This document shows, one piece after another, positions 47,967-60,274 of a stretch of DNA of 64,000 bases. The stretch lies in NCBI GenBank assembly GCA_948474755.1, contig CAOLHI010000392.1:62001-126000 (forward strand), read 5' to 3'. Position numbers and translations under genes: made by a program. Under the pieces are notes generated by a model. That model saw nothing but the letters and a program-made list of their open reading frames with translations. It was not told where the DNA came from and made no database searches. Position 1 is the first letter of the stretch. Each line of letters starts with the position of its first letter. Source of the stretch: Ctenosaura bakeri. Its lineage: Eukaryota; Chordata; Lepidosauria; Squamata; Iguanidae.

Positions 47967-48196
47967 AATCACTAAATTCATTTTAATTTCCTTACATAGT
48001 ATTTTAAAATTTATTTTTTATTAAATTCATTAAATTAATCCTAAAATAAATTTCTTTTTAAATCACTAAATTCATTTTAATTTCCTTACATTGTATTTTA
48101 AAATTTATTTTTTATTAAATTCATTAAATTAATCCTAAAATAAATTAACAGTTTTTTAAAAAATTAAGTTCATTAAGTTAATTCTAAAATAAATTA
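47967..48196. repeat. AT-rich tandem repeat, 94-bp unit
   Basis: Unit 1 is 47967-48060; unit 2 starts at 48061 and is nearly identical to about 48144. A third, degenerate partial unit runs to 48196. The difference I see between the first two is 'catag' against 'cattg'. Confidence 0.92.
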
Positions 48197-48600
48197 ACAT
48201 CAATCACATCACTTGGGAAGTTTAAGATAATGGATTTATACATACTCTCACTTTCAATCGGTAGAGACAGATGACTTGCAACTTTGTGATTGCTGGTGCA
48301 CTGACAGGCCCAAGATTCTAGGACATAAAGGTGGCAAGTCACGACGTGGCTACTGATTTCTAAGGGAGACTTGGAGCCTTTTTTCCTCCCTGTTCTCTTG
48401 TTTCATGAAAGCTTGCTTAGGAAGGCAAAGGCTTAACTGAATCAATGACTTCATTGGCTATTAATTACTCAGTAAAATGGAATGTTTCTAAATGTAAATT
48501 GCTTTAGCTGTCACTTTCAGCTTCCATTCAGTGTTATTTCTAGTGACAGAGTGGGATCTTTTTCTGAAAATTAAATTAAAACAAAAACTTTATACATACC
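48197..48600. other. Intergenic, nothing recognised
   Basis: Ordinary AT-rich DNA ending in the TACC that is duplicated around the solo LTR. Confidence 0.5.
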
Positions 48601-49509
48601 TGTTACTACAGTTTAGGCCTACTTGGAGATACCCCTAGATATCATTTTGATATCATAATTTGGCTCTCTTCCACCACCCCTCTCCACGTGTTTGTGAGGC
48701 CCCTGGACAAGCACAGAACTAGGCTCGACCACTAATTGCTGGACATTCTATTCTCCACCCAGGCAGGCCAGAAATAGCCAGATCCTTGCTTTAGGAGACC
48801 TCTCTACAAACACCCTCATTATGTATGCATGCTGTTTACAAAGGACTCCCTGCCCGGAGCAGGCACCCTGGCAAGCTGAATACTCAACTGCCAAGTACTG
48901 AGCATTTGCATACTGGCTAACTCTTTGTCAGTTTGGACTTAACTTAATCATGCTAAATTCTGACCTTTCCAAAGCTTTGTCCCGCTCCTAAAACACATTG
49001 TTTTCCCCAAGTATGGCATAGCTTGTAGTCACATTTCTCTGTATAAAAACCCCTGATTCCGAGACCATCCTCGGATCGCTCCCGAGTTCCAGACCGCCTT
49101 GCTGCCGCTTTGCTTGGCGAGCCTCCCCTCAGCTCCATGTGCTGAGATACATAGAACCCCAGCATTGCTCTCTATCTTCTTTCTGGGCTTCTGGAACAGG
49201 TTTCGGATCACCCAAATCAACTATTCCTCTGAAAATCCCGCTATCATATTCAAACTTTTATTTTCCTTAGTTATCTGTGTGTGTGTATTGCTTACATTGT
49301 GTGCCTGTATTTAATAAAGATCATTCATTATTTCCAACACGGTTTGCTTCTTGACTTGGCCTGACTCCGTAAGCATTGGGTTACAAGATCCTGCTGCGTT
49401 ACCCTGCCTCCCGTAGTGCCAACCAATGCTCTTGACTAATTTCCCCATCTTTCGTAATTGTAAGGTTATTTAGGTGTCCCTCCCAGGACCCCCAGTAAAC
49501 AGGGTAACA
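48601..49509 (+). mobile_element. Solo LTR, 909 bp, with TACC duplication
   Basis: The ends are TGTTAC and GTAACA, perfect short inverted repeats. TACC precedes (48597-48600) and follows (49510-49513). In the same orientation there is a TATA box (tgtataaaaaccc near 49040) and AATAAAG at 49313-49319. The 4-bp duplication suggests a gamma-type retrovirus. No flanking coding debris. Confidence 0.88.
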
Positions 49510-52500
49510 TACCTTTTCGGGATATGTAGCAGATTGAGGAGAACATCTAGGGGCCACATGTACTTCATTGTTTCTGCTTTACCCCCTGTTACATTGAATT
49601 GAACTTATTAAGCATTCAGTTTGGAACCTCTCTATAATTATTCCACAGAATGAATGAAAAGGATTAAGTGAATGCAGATAAGAATATATTTTCTTTTAGC
49701 TTTGCAAATATTTGTTTCAATGCAATTACAATAAGAGCCTATGCATTTCTTTAGCTAAGCTATTAACTAGTCATTGTAGAATAAAATAATAAAATATACA
49801 GTACAATTTATTTTTGTAAACAGAAGCACATAGAAAAATATTAAGCTACCTGGTACTGAAAATAGACTTTGATTCTAGTAAATGTAGGAACAACACAGTG
49901 ACTGATGATATATACTTTTTACTAAACCAGCCCTAAAAACTTCCTTTTGCTGAGATCATTTAGTGATTGAAAAATATTTTTAAACCATCAGGAGAAGAAT
50001 TTTAAAAGCCTTTATAGAATAGCAGCTCTAATTACTATATTGTATTTATGGGAGTTTGTAGCAGCTTATTTGTTTTTATGCTGAAGACTAAAGACATCTG
50101 TAAAAGACACTTGAACAGAAAAAAATATTGTAAACTGGCTTGTTGGGTCTCTTGAGTCTTTCTGACACATCATTCTCAGACCCTGAATGACTGGGATGCT
50201 GCCAAATAATTCTTTTCCCACAAACCTTAATAAACGTTTGAGTAAAAACTGGACTCTAGTCATGCATTTCCCAGAAGAAATACTGACCTTGTTAACCCCG
50301 AGGTGATAAACCGTGTCTGGACTATATAGTTTCAGATTGCAGGTGGGGGGTTCTATCTGCCTGTGAATGTTTGTGCAGTTAAAAAGGTTCCTATACATAG
50401 CCAAGCTAACTCATGAGGTAGAAGACATCTTTTGTGCAGTCTCTTCACATGGGCAAAATTGCATGAGGAGGAAAATTACATGCTCCCTATAGGATGTCAT
50501 TTTTCCCTACAGTGACAGCCGTCCATGAGTTGAAAGGCAAACATATGAAATGAGGAACATTTTCTTCCCATGGAATCTCCTTGTGTGATTAAAAACCCAG
50601 CTTATATTGGGTTTTGGCTCATGTGCTCAGAGGGCTCCCTGCCTTAGAAGTTCAGTTTATAGAGGACTATAAATTGTGTGATGTATAGAAGAGTATAAAT
50701 TGGGTGGTTGTGGTAGATGATATGCCACCAAAAGTAGAATTTGTTGCCTTGCTCTTGTTCTCCCTCACATGATTTCATTTTCACAAAGAAAGAAAATCCC
50801 CCAAAAGAGCTTTTGTGGAAGGATCTTCAAATATATCCCCATCTATAATCTGAAGCCTACAAACAACCACAATCCAATATGATTATTTTCTTACAAAATG
50901 TATATTTCTAATGAATTTTCTCTCAAAAATATCTTTTTGTGTGTGTGCATTTTTAAGTCTATTTTGACTCAAAATTTGAAATGTGGAATTATTTTTAACA
51001 AGCAAACTATAAACAAGAAAAGACAAACTATAAACAAGACATGAAAAATATAAATATATTTCAAGACCTGACTCACAGAGCTGGTAATTAAGAAAACGAC
51101 AAAGTTGGGGAAATATGAATGAATAAATAATTAAAATAACATATATATATAAAACACATGTGTGCACATACACAATGAATAAGTTTAAAATATCAATTTG
51201 CAGTAAATCTATAGAAGAGTCAGTAATTTATGTTGGAGATATAATCCATACAATTTTGCCACAGTGAAGGCACTATAGTATTAAGGTCCACTTGGCACAA
51301 CTCTTTTCACTGGTGGAAGACTGCTGACAATTACTGTAAACAAGCCAATACTTAAATAAGGACCAGATGCATTTTGACACAACTGTCTTGTGGCCCCTGT
51401 TGAAGTCCTTTATATCTAGGCATCTTCTAATTCTTTCCACCAAACAGAGCTAAACATATTGGTGTAGAATTAAAATGCCTCTTGCTTTCACCAGCCATAG
51501 TCTAAAGTGCTCCAGAAAATTCAAAAAAGTGCAAAATCCAAGTGATAACTCTGCTCTGCTCTACCTATCACTCCAGGAGGTGCAATCAGTTGGTTCATTT
51601 ACAATATTGCTGGGCAAAGTGCAGCCCGAGGGGCACATTCAGCCCCTGAGAGCCACTTTTGGGTCCCTCGGAGCCTCCCCAGCAGTGATTTTTTAAAAAA
51701 CAAAAACAAACTTTGTTTCCAAAAGAATTCCCAAAAGCCTGCTGGAAGGCAAATTGAGAAATCTTTACAACATTTTTGGGCTTCCCTGGGCCATGGGGGA
51801 CTCCAACAAGTGATGAAAATGCCCCCACATTCCCAGAGGTTATTTAAGTGCATATTTTTGTGGGGGCTGCAGTGAGGAGCTAATGTAGCCACTTAGCATC
51901 CAGTCGTCCCCCAGCCCCGATTTAGAAATAGAGATGAAAACTTCATACATCTCTACAAGTGTTTAACCTTGTTTTGGCCAAACATCTGTTTCTATTCAGG
52001 GACCTTTTTCCAAAGAAGTATTTCTAATCCACTGTAACTCAGATAAGTATAGTGAGTCATCTGACAGGTTGACCTTGTTTTTCAAAAGAATGCACTAGAA
52101 TGTTCTTCAATCTGTACAATTCAATCTGTACAATTCAATTGCTAGTGCCATCTAGAGCAGACCCATTGTTTGCTGAATGATCGACCAACACATATGCAGA
52201 TCCCTTTGATTCAGTGAGCTAGGACTAATAATTGGATTTATACCATTAGTTTTAAAATATTTTACTTTCTATCTTTATTTTTGGACAGATTCATTGGGTA
52301 ATATCTCTTCACAGGATAGAAATGATGCAGCATTTCAGTTCTCATGCAATGGTTTGTTAATGTAACTGCATTTTCCCAAAGCCTTCAGGCTACATTTTTT
52401 TGAAAGAGCAAAATAGCTAATTGACCACAAGAAAAGAACATCCCAGACAGTTTTGTGTGTGTTTAATGGGGAGGATGAACAAACAGCAGTTCCAGAGGTT

Positions 52501-52888
52501 GTGCTATTTCAACAGAATTGAAATAGGCTTCAGTTTTACTCAGTGGTCTGAAAAAGACATTGAACAGAGTCATCTCCAGACGAAATAAATTAGAATACCA
52601 GAATTATTCTAAAAGTTAGAACACAAAAAATATCAAAATTCTGCAAATGTCTTGTCAGTTGGATGTTAATACATTTATTTCATTTTTATGGTATTTATTG
52701 ATTTAGATTCTGAGGCCACTTACATATAAGAGCAATGGAACAATTACATATATTTTGTAAACTTAAGACCATTTGTGGCATTCTCTCATTGCATGGTTTC
52801 CATCAGTTTGCTAACTGTGTGCCAACTGCTATACCTCTGCTAATTCTCAGTATCATGCGCTTACAGGAGGCAATGTGTTGAAACAAAT
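49510..52888. other. Intergenic, no gene seen
   Basis: AT-rich. There is a short (AT)n near 51140-51150 and a duplicated 'caatctgtacaattcaat' near 52108-52138. The 51600-51720 stretch ('gcagcccgaggggcac') resembles a reptile repeat fragment but is not assignable. Confidence 0.5.
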
Positions 52889-53030
52889 GGTGCAGTGGTT
52901 TTCACTTTGGTTTTCCAGGTGCTTTGGATTGCAGCCCTCAGTAGCCCCAGACAGAATGGCTAATTGTCAAGGATTTTGGGAGGTGAAGTCCAAAACATAT
53001 GGAGGGCCAAAGAGTGGGGACCAGTGCTTC
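52889..53030. mobile_element. Palindromic MITE (second family)
   Basis: Left end 'cagtggttttcactttgg', right end 'ccaaagagtggggaccagtg', with an inner 'ggaggtgaagtccaaaac'. The arms are imperfect inverted repeats. Typical squamate copies start 'cagtggttctcaacctg' (from memory). Confidence 0.7.
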
Positions 53031-53129
53031 ATGAAAATAGCACACAATACTGCAAAGCCATATGATAGTTCCGAAGCAAAAGGAAATGTTGTGACTTCAT
53101 ATGGATAGGTCAGTGACTGAGCTCAGGCA

Positions 53130-53265
53130 AATGGTCACATGTTCAATACCTGCCATCTCCTGTCTGAAACCTTGGAAAGCTCCTGCCAGTCAGTGTAGAC
53201 AATACCGGGTTAGATGGACCAATGCTTTCCACCAGAACATGTGCCAACATTTTAAGTCACAGAGG
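53130..53265 (+). repeat. tRNA-type SINE (second family)
   Basis: Sense reads 'ggtcacatgttcaatacct' (B box), 'ctgaaaccttggaaagctcc', 'gccagtcagtgtagacaat' and 'gttagatggaccaatgc'. Same family as 18490-18800. Confidence 0.75.
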
Positions 53266-53751
53266 CCTTGTAGATACTGACCTTACAATATGTTTAATTC
53301 ATTTTGGCCAGGCTGTTGGCTTCACTGACAGTATAACCACACTGGCAGAAATGAAAACAACGGCAACAATAAATAGTTGACAAAGGGAAAAGAGGAAAAA
53401 AATGGTAGAGTCAGCACTGAAAGGATGAGGCTGACAGCACCATGTTTCCTGTTTCTGGATGCCTGGTTTGTGAAGGGGAGGGGAGGAGAGGGTCAATTAA
53501 ATAAAAGCCTGGCTTGGATCATCATCTCTGCCACATGATAGGCAGTTGCCCAAATCTATCCTCTCATATTGCTTTGGCTTCACAAAACCTAGGTGTTTGA
53601 GAAACAGCCTTCTCCGTCCACCCCTGCTGCCTTTTCCCTGCAGAGACATTGGCTGGAATCCTGTTGGGCAGTTACAATGCATAAGCTACAGTTACGCACT
53701 TGTGGGTGCTTTGTATTTCTAACCCCTTCATATCCTTGAGGATATGTTGTT
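53266..53751. other. Intergenic, nothing recognised
   Basis: No element or exon seen, except (TTG)n at 53744-53761 bordering the next SINE. Confidence 0.5.
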
Positions 53752-53935
53752 GTTGTTGTTGGTTTCCAGCTTATGCCAATCCTAAGACAAACCTATCATG
53801 GAGTTTTCTGGGGCTGCATGTGTGTGATGCACCCAAAAGTCACTCAGTGGGTTTCCGTGGCCAAGCAGGGAATCTAATCCCAGTCTCCAGGATCATACTC
53901 CAATGCTCAAACCATGACACCACACTGGTTTTCAG
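53752..53935 (-). repeat. Squamate tRNA-headed SINE
   Basis: On + 'ggtttccagcttatgccaat' to 'tggccaagcagggaatctaa' and 'aaccatgacaccacactgg'. The middle is shortened in the same way as in the copies at 380 and 54318. Confidence 0.85.
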
Positions 53936-54317
53936 GGGATACATAGGGACACTGAAAGTTCCCCAATCTCCACTTCCCAGGAAGCAGCCGCTGTGATTGA
54001 TGGGGGTCTGTTCCCCTGTAATTTGGGAAGCAGCTGGCTGACACTCCCAAGCACCTGCTTGTGTGAGTGGTGTCCAGTACAAGGGAGTATTGTGAAAGGG
54101 GAGCTGCTTCTGCCAGTCGTACTGGAGATTGCTCACAAGAAGTGGTAGGAACGTCAGTCAGCCCAGTTGACAAGGAAAAAAAACCCCATTGGGGGAATTA
54201 GGGGGATCCAGACAAGATTCATTGTGCAGCATCTACAGTGCTCCTGCATTCATAATTCCCCAACAGAATTCCTGTTAATGATAGTACTATGCACCATTAC
54301 ACTGATATGGTGGCATA

Positions 54318-54512
54318 TTAAGTTGTTATGTGCCTTCAAATTGATTCCAACTTATGGTGATCCTAAGGTGAACTTATAATGGAGTTTTCTGGGGCTGAAA
54401 GTGTGTGACACGTCCAAAGCCACCCAATGGATTTCCATGGCCAAGCAGGGAACTGGGCCCTACTGCGCAGGGTCTAGTCCAAACTTAAACCACTATGCCA
54501 TGCTGGCTCTCT
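54318..54512 (-). repeat. Squamate tRNA-headed SINE
   Basis: On + 'gttatgtgccttcaaattg' to 'ccatggccaagcagggaac' and 'aaccactatgccatgctgg'. Confidence 0.87.
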
Positions 54513-55562
54513 GTCACAGTAAGTATTTCGCCTTTATTTATCAGTGGCATTTTTGTCCCAGCTCGTACATCCCAGAGGTGTGGTTAAGGAGAGTAATAAG
54601 CTTTAAGGATAATAATGGCCTTTTTTCTCTCTCTCTCTCTCCTTGGAACTGATATCTTTATACTGATATATATGGATACAAACAAAAATTATACTCATTC
54701 TTTCAGCTTATCTAGTGTATGGCTATCCTACAGATCTAAACAGAGTTTGGAAATGTTACTTTTTGGACAGTTGGCTGGGCTGAGATTTGAGAGATACAGT
54801 CCAAAAACGAACTTTTCTAAACTCTGGGCCTGAACTTTTCTTTAAAATTTATCTTTCTTTGACCAAGAAACTCTCAACAAGATAGTTCTGTAATATTATG
54901 TAACAGATAGTTTCGAGCACCCAGACTAAACTGCAATTCTTAGGATTCTTAGCGGGGAGCCATGATAATTGAATAATATTCACTCAATGTGCATTTCTGG
55001 TATAGACATGACCTTTGAGAATGAAGAAGCAAATGTATGGTGTTACAAAGTCTACCTAGAGGCTACCAAGACTCCAGAGTGAGTCTGTTTCAAAAAAAGT
55101 GTTTCTGAGAGAACTTTTTATTGGCAGGATATCTACCTGTCCACACATGTGGCAATTCTGAGAGTTTCTTTACACATTTTAACAAGAAAAGATAACAGTT
55201 TGTTAAGTCTCCCTACCTCTCGCTATTTGTTAAACACACAAGACCATGCAAGACTCAGTGATGTGAATAACAGCATGTCTACTTTGGCCCTGAATGAGTC
55301 GGCACATCTAGTGCAACTGACTATGTGGAACCACAGGAATTTGGGGAGACTGGGATAAACATCTGGCTCATTTCATCATGTACATTAAGAGCCTGCATCA
55401 TAACATGTAGGGCAAAGCAGACTGGGTGAAAAGGAGCTATTAACAGACCTAATGAGGCAGGATTTCTGCATTTGGTTATTGCACGGAAACTACTTCTGTA
55501 TTCCTTTCACTCACATCTTACTACATAATATGGTTTTTGCTACATAGCAGTATGAAAAGGCA
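54513..55562. other. Intergenic, nothing firm
   Basis: (CT)n at 54626-54643. A fragment near 54765-54835 ('gagatacagtccaaaaacga') could be a half MITE. No gene. Confidence 0.45.
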
Positions 55563-55700
55563 AAATATGGTCACGGTTTGGAAAAGTTACTTTTGGACTA
55601 CACTTCCTAGAATGGGCTATACTCTCCCAGCCAGCATGACCAGCAAACTGTGGGATTCAGAAACCTGCATGCAAAAAAATAAAAATTAAAAAATTACATT
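55563..55700. mobile_element. Palindromic MITE remnant (third family)
   Basis: Reads 'ggtttggaaaagttactttt', 'ggactacacttcctagaatg' and 'cagccagcatgaccagc'. The right arm is largely replaced by A-rich sequence. Confidence 0.55.
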
Positions 55701-56339
55701 TCTAAGCCCTGGGTTAAGAGTCTAGAAAATTAATTTCATATTTATTTTATGTATTAGCTATCTGGCTTTGTTGACTGTGTAAATAATAATGTAAAATTTT
55801 ATATTATATTATATTTTACAAAATTATTAGAGATATTTAAATGGAAGACTGAATATGTTTATTATTTGTTGTTTGGACACATTCAGATTTTACATTACTG
55901 TTTTCAAGAACCACATCTTGTACAGCAACAACCAGATTATCTTTATGCACTTGAGAGTTCAGCATAACAAAAAACAGATAAGACCTTTCATGCCCATTGG
56001 GTGAAGTGAGGTATCCTAAAATCTAAATGCAATATATACTGACACTACCATTAATGGAGGAAACAGTGACGACAGTGGTGATACGATGTGAGGATGATAA
56101 GAAGAAAATATACAGTTATTTAATTTGGTTTACAAACATAGTAATGGAAATACAGATTTTAGGAGGACTTGTGAAAAGCAGAGACTTCTGAAGGACTGGG
56201 AAGGAGGCAAGGGCAAGAAATGAAGTATTGTACTTGTTTATAGTCCCAGTGAAGACCTTTGTTGTGTGAAGTGGTAAAACAAGGGTTATTATTTGTTCTT
56301 TAGGCAAGTCAGATTTTTCATAACAAAGCATGTTCTGTC

Positions 56340-56545
56340 ATGGGGTTCTTCCACCCTACTAATTTATAGCACTGTGATTCCATTTTAATTAGTACTGCAT
56401 CCTATGGAATCCTGCTGTATGTAGTTGGTTGAAGCATTATAGCTCTCTGGCTGAGAATTAAAAACACTCCTTCCTAAACTGCAAATCCCAGGATTCCAAA
56501 GAATACAACTATAGCAATTAAAAATAGAATTATACCACTGTTGTT
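56340..56545. mobile_element. 'ccgcactag' MITE, decayed
   Basis: 'atagcactgtgattccattt', 'tcctatggaatcctgctgta', 'ctctggctgagaattaaaaa', 'aaactgcaaatcccaggat' in family order. Both ends are diverged. Confidence 0.75.
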
Positions 56546-56589
56546 AGGAAGAGATGCTGAAGCTGACTGAGTCAGAACCAGAAAAGGTT

Positions 56590-56805
56590 TTTCCTGTTGT
56601 TATCTAGGACATAATGCTTCGTACGGTAGAAGGCAGTAGAAGAAGAGGAAGACTGCATTACAGATAGATAGACTCAATCAAGGAAAACATGTCCCTGAAT
56701 CTGCAAGACTTGAGCATGGCTGTTGATGACAGGCTGACTTGGAGATCTCTCATTAATAGAGTCACCATAAGTCAAAGTCCATTTGATGGCAGTTAGCAAC
56801 AACAA
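56590..56805 (+). repeat. Dispersed repeat with reverse-transcriptase-like tail
   Basis: 'gaagaagaggaagactgcat', 'ctgcaagacttgagcatggc', 'ccataagtcaaagtccattt' and '(caa)n' occur in the order of a squamate retroelement 3' end whose last bases it shares with the tRNA-headed SINE tail. The clade is not determined. Confidence 0.5.
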
Positions 56806-58397
56806 ATCTAAGACAATTTATATTCCTTTGTGACATGGAAGAATAATAGAATAATTTTTTAAAATAAATTCACCATGCTTTTGTATGTCATTTCAGAACA
56901 ATATTACCATGTATTTTGATTGAAAACACAAACACATCATTATGGGTATAAAGAAGCCATAAAGAAGAGTACTCACCAAAATAGATACAGTCATTTACAA
57001 AGGAGAGTTTGCATATATACACACAACATCATTTTCTACCTCTCTGTAATCACTTCAGAAATTGTTTAGCTGATGTAAAAATAGGCACATTGTATTTTAC
57101 CTGGTAAATTATGCACAGTACTATGTCTTCTACTTGAAATACAGCTAAATGTTCAAATCCACATGGCTATTTTCCTCAGCTAGGCATAGCAGATGCTATA
57201 AATCACTTGGTAGTTTTCCATGGCATGCATATTGTACACTACACCATTGTTAAGTAATTCATTTTGCTGGCTAATAAAATGCTACCCCAAAAGAGCCACA
57301 CAACAGAGAGTATGACCATGATGTGGAAGTTACTTCATAGTTGTAAGAATTCAAATTCCACATTTTTATTGGATTGTTGAGGTGACATTTATTCCAGAAA
57401 ATGCTTGAGGAAACATATACCAATTCAAAGCCCAAACAAGATGATATAAATCAAAAATTTAAAAAACCCCACTTTAATATGCCAAATAGCCAATAGTCAT
57501 AGTATGCTTGCTTTATAATTGTTGCAGATATATTCTGAAGACTGAAATATGGCTGGTACAGCTCAAAGTTCCAGAAATATGTAGAAGAGGAAATAATGGT
57601 TGGGAATGCTCTCAGGATGTCATCATATATTTCTGAACCTATTGGCTACAATCCTCATTAATTGTTTGTAATTTGTATTAAAGCTAATAGGCCATATCCT
57701 CCCTCAAAATACAAAAAAGATCTGGAGATGAAGGAAGTACAATTAGAATGTTCTCATTCAATCAATTGTTAAATGATGATTCAGCATTTAGGCAAATTCG
57801 TTTGATCCAATGGGTCTAGTCTGTTTGAGGCTACCAAAAGGATTCAGGCCATAATGATCAATATAAACATTCATTGCATCCTTTCGAAATAGTGACTGGC
57901 ATCTTGGTGGTGAGTTACTATTTAAGTCAGACTTACATCATCACAACTCACTTTTTTGGTAATTGCAGAGTTGGAATTCTCTACCGACTGTACAACGAAA
58001 GTTCTCCACAAACCCATCTTTTCTCAGCTATGGTTCCCCAACCCAGCCACTTTTGCATCAAGGAAAGTGGAAGAAGCAGCAGACAAGTGTCAAGATATCT
58101 TACTATAGCTGGATGCAGAGCAATGACATTATCTGCAGAAGAAACCCAGAGGTCCCTCTTACAGAGTTTCCAGCTATAGGAAAATAGAAACTTCCCTGTT
58201 GCTTTCCTCACTCCGCAATGTACTCTTCAGTGACCAGGAAACAGCTGGATCTGCAGCTGAGGAAAAAGTAAGCTTCAGGGACGTTGGATGAAGAACTATG
58301 CCTCCCATTGCAGGATGATGGCATTCTTTTCAATGTTGAGGGAAGGGATCAAAGTCAGTATACACAATCTGACTGTCCACATTGGGCAAGGGCTTTA
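56806..58397. other. Intergenic, no gene supported
   Basis: AT-rich. Two overlapping frames at 57874-58187 have no recognisable domain and are not supported as exons. Confidence 0.5.
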
Positions 58398-58490
58398 TAA
58401 AGTTTCTTTTTTTGGACTACAGCTCAGATAATCTTTCAATCAGCATGGCCAGCAATCATGCCGGCTGGGGTTAGCATGATGTAGTCTAAA
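58398..58490. mobile_element. Palindromic MITE remnant (third family)
   Basis: Left 'tctttttttggactacagct', centre 'cagcatggccagcaatcatg', right 'gatgtagtctaaaagaaaa'. The arms are short inverted repeats. Confidence 0.6.
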
Positions 58491-58734
58491 AGAAAAAAGA
58501 AAAAGGAAGTAATCTGATCTCTCGATAAGGGAGATTTGGGGTCAGAGCCTCTCACATTTTTAGAGGGAGTACCATATAGTAATAGAATTATGATGCCAAA
58601 GAAGTGCTGTTTCCTTGGTTCAAGTTAGCTTCTTTGAAATCATTCTTTCAAACTGAGTCAAGACCATAAAGGGAACAAAGAGCAAATTTAAATAAGAAAA
58701 ACTATATGAAGAAAATTTTATTTATATATATTTA

Positions 58735-59290
58735 TCTATATATTGATACTCCCGTCTTTTATTTTATTTTTTAAAAACAAGGCAACTTGTACGTACAATA
58801 AAAGCAGTAGAATAATTAAAATCAATAGTAAAATTCACATATGAAAAAGTACACTTTAAAACAAGCAAAAAGGTCAATATACACAAACATTAGAAAGATG
58901 TTGAAAAAGCACACCTGTAAAAGCATAAAGAAAGGAGGTCTGACAGACTTCCCTGGAAGGGTGTTATACCATTTTTGGTTCTATCTCAGTAAGGTCTTCT
59001 CTGTGGTACTCAATGAGCAGATCTGATTTTATTGAGCCCTTAGAAAAGAACCTGGGAAGACTACTAAAAACAAGTAAATCCATAGGTGGGAAGTCACATA
59101 TCTCAGTTACCAGATCCTAGACTGTTCAGGACAGGGGTAGACAAGCTAGGCTCCTCCCTTAACGCCTTACCATTGGTTATGCAGACTGGGCTGATGAGAC
59201 CTGTAGACCAAAACAGGATAGCTACCCTTGCTTTAAAGGTCAGTATCAGCACCTGAATTTGAGCTCTGGAATGAACTAGTGATCAGCACA
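58735..59290. repeat. Dispersed repeat, LINE-derived family copy 2
   Basis: Same family as 31740-32215: 'gacttccctggaagggtg', 'gtaaggtcttctctgtggta', and after a nested MITE 'ctttaaaggtcagtatcagc' and 'gaatttgagctctgg'. More decayed than copy 1. Confidence 0.5.
59128..59230. mobile_element. Palindromic MITE nested in the LINE-derived repeat
   Basis: Left end 'acaggggtagacaagctag', right end 'ggatagctacccttgc', with 'gggctgatgagacctgtaga' in the middle. The host repeat resumes directly after it. Confidence 0.6.
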
Positions 59291-60274
59291 ATTAGTGTGG
59301 GGTTGATGTTGCTTCCCCCCCGCCCCCGTTAGCCCTGGTAGCCCCTGTTTATAGTAACTAGTTTCCAAACTGTTAAAGGCAATCTTTCATTAATATTTAA
59401 TATTTAATCTTTTGCATCCAGATTTGATTAAGTACTAGCACCACGGCCCTGGTTGGTTCTCCATACCCTAGCTACTTTGATCTTATACAAGCAAAATGTT
59501 CTATTTTACTTTTGTTCATTTTAACATGCCCAAGCTTTAACCCAAATAATTTGTAATTTTATTAGAAAATAATTTTCAGTAGATGCATGCTAAATTTATG
59601 GTTTGTAGGTGTCTGTTTCTGGATTTTGCTGAAACAGAAAGCACACAATCAAACTGTAGGGTCTATAGTACACATACTACTATGTTATTGCAAATGTATT
59701 TTTATAGAATATAGTTTATCTATTTCACAACTGAATAGCTTCTCCAAACATTTCTGGTAACAATGTGGTAGTTGATCTATTCATATTGCTGTATGCCTAT
59801 TTCAGTTTGCAGCTACAGCAGATACTATCAGAAGAGAGTATCAAGCTTACATTCTATTCAAGCAAGAACAAAGAGAGAAGAACACGGCTAGCTAAATTTG
59901 AAAGGGTCTGGAAATGTCCTTTTACATAGTATCAACTTTAGGTTGATTTATACAAATATAATTGCCTTATTTAACAAAAGTCTGCATAGCTATTACACTA
60001 AAGTACCTTTCGGGAATCTGCTTCTATTCTAAGCACTTTATATTGTTGCTATTTCAGGCCCACATCTATAAGTAAGTGGATAGAAAAGTACGACAAACAA
60101 CAGAATACCACAAACAACAGTTGTTCAGTTAATGGGTGCTTCCAGACACATCTTCTACTGTGCAATCATTTTTTTAAAGAAATCTAGACGCTATTGTTTT
60201 CTATCTGTATTCTTTCTCTATTTTCCTACTATTGCTTCAATCTTTTTTCCTTCCATTAACACACACACACACAC
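59291..60274. other. Intergenic, ends in (CA)n
   Basis: AT-rich with no recognised element; (AC)n at 60259-60274 abuts the next LTR. Confidence 0.5.

Noticed and set aside
57874..58187. Two overlapping ORFs with an acceptor-like 'ttgcag' at the start
   Set aside because: No conserved domain, competing frames are equally open, and no donor or partner exon could be found.
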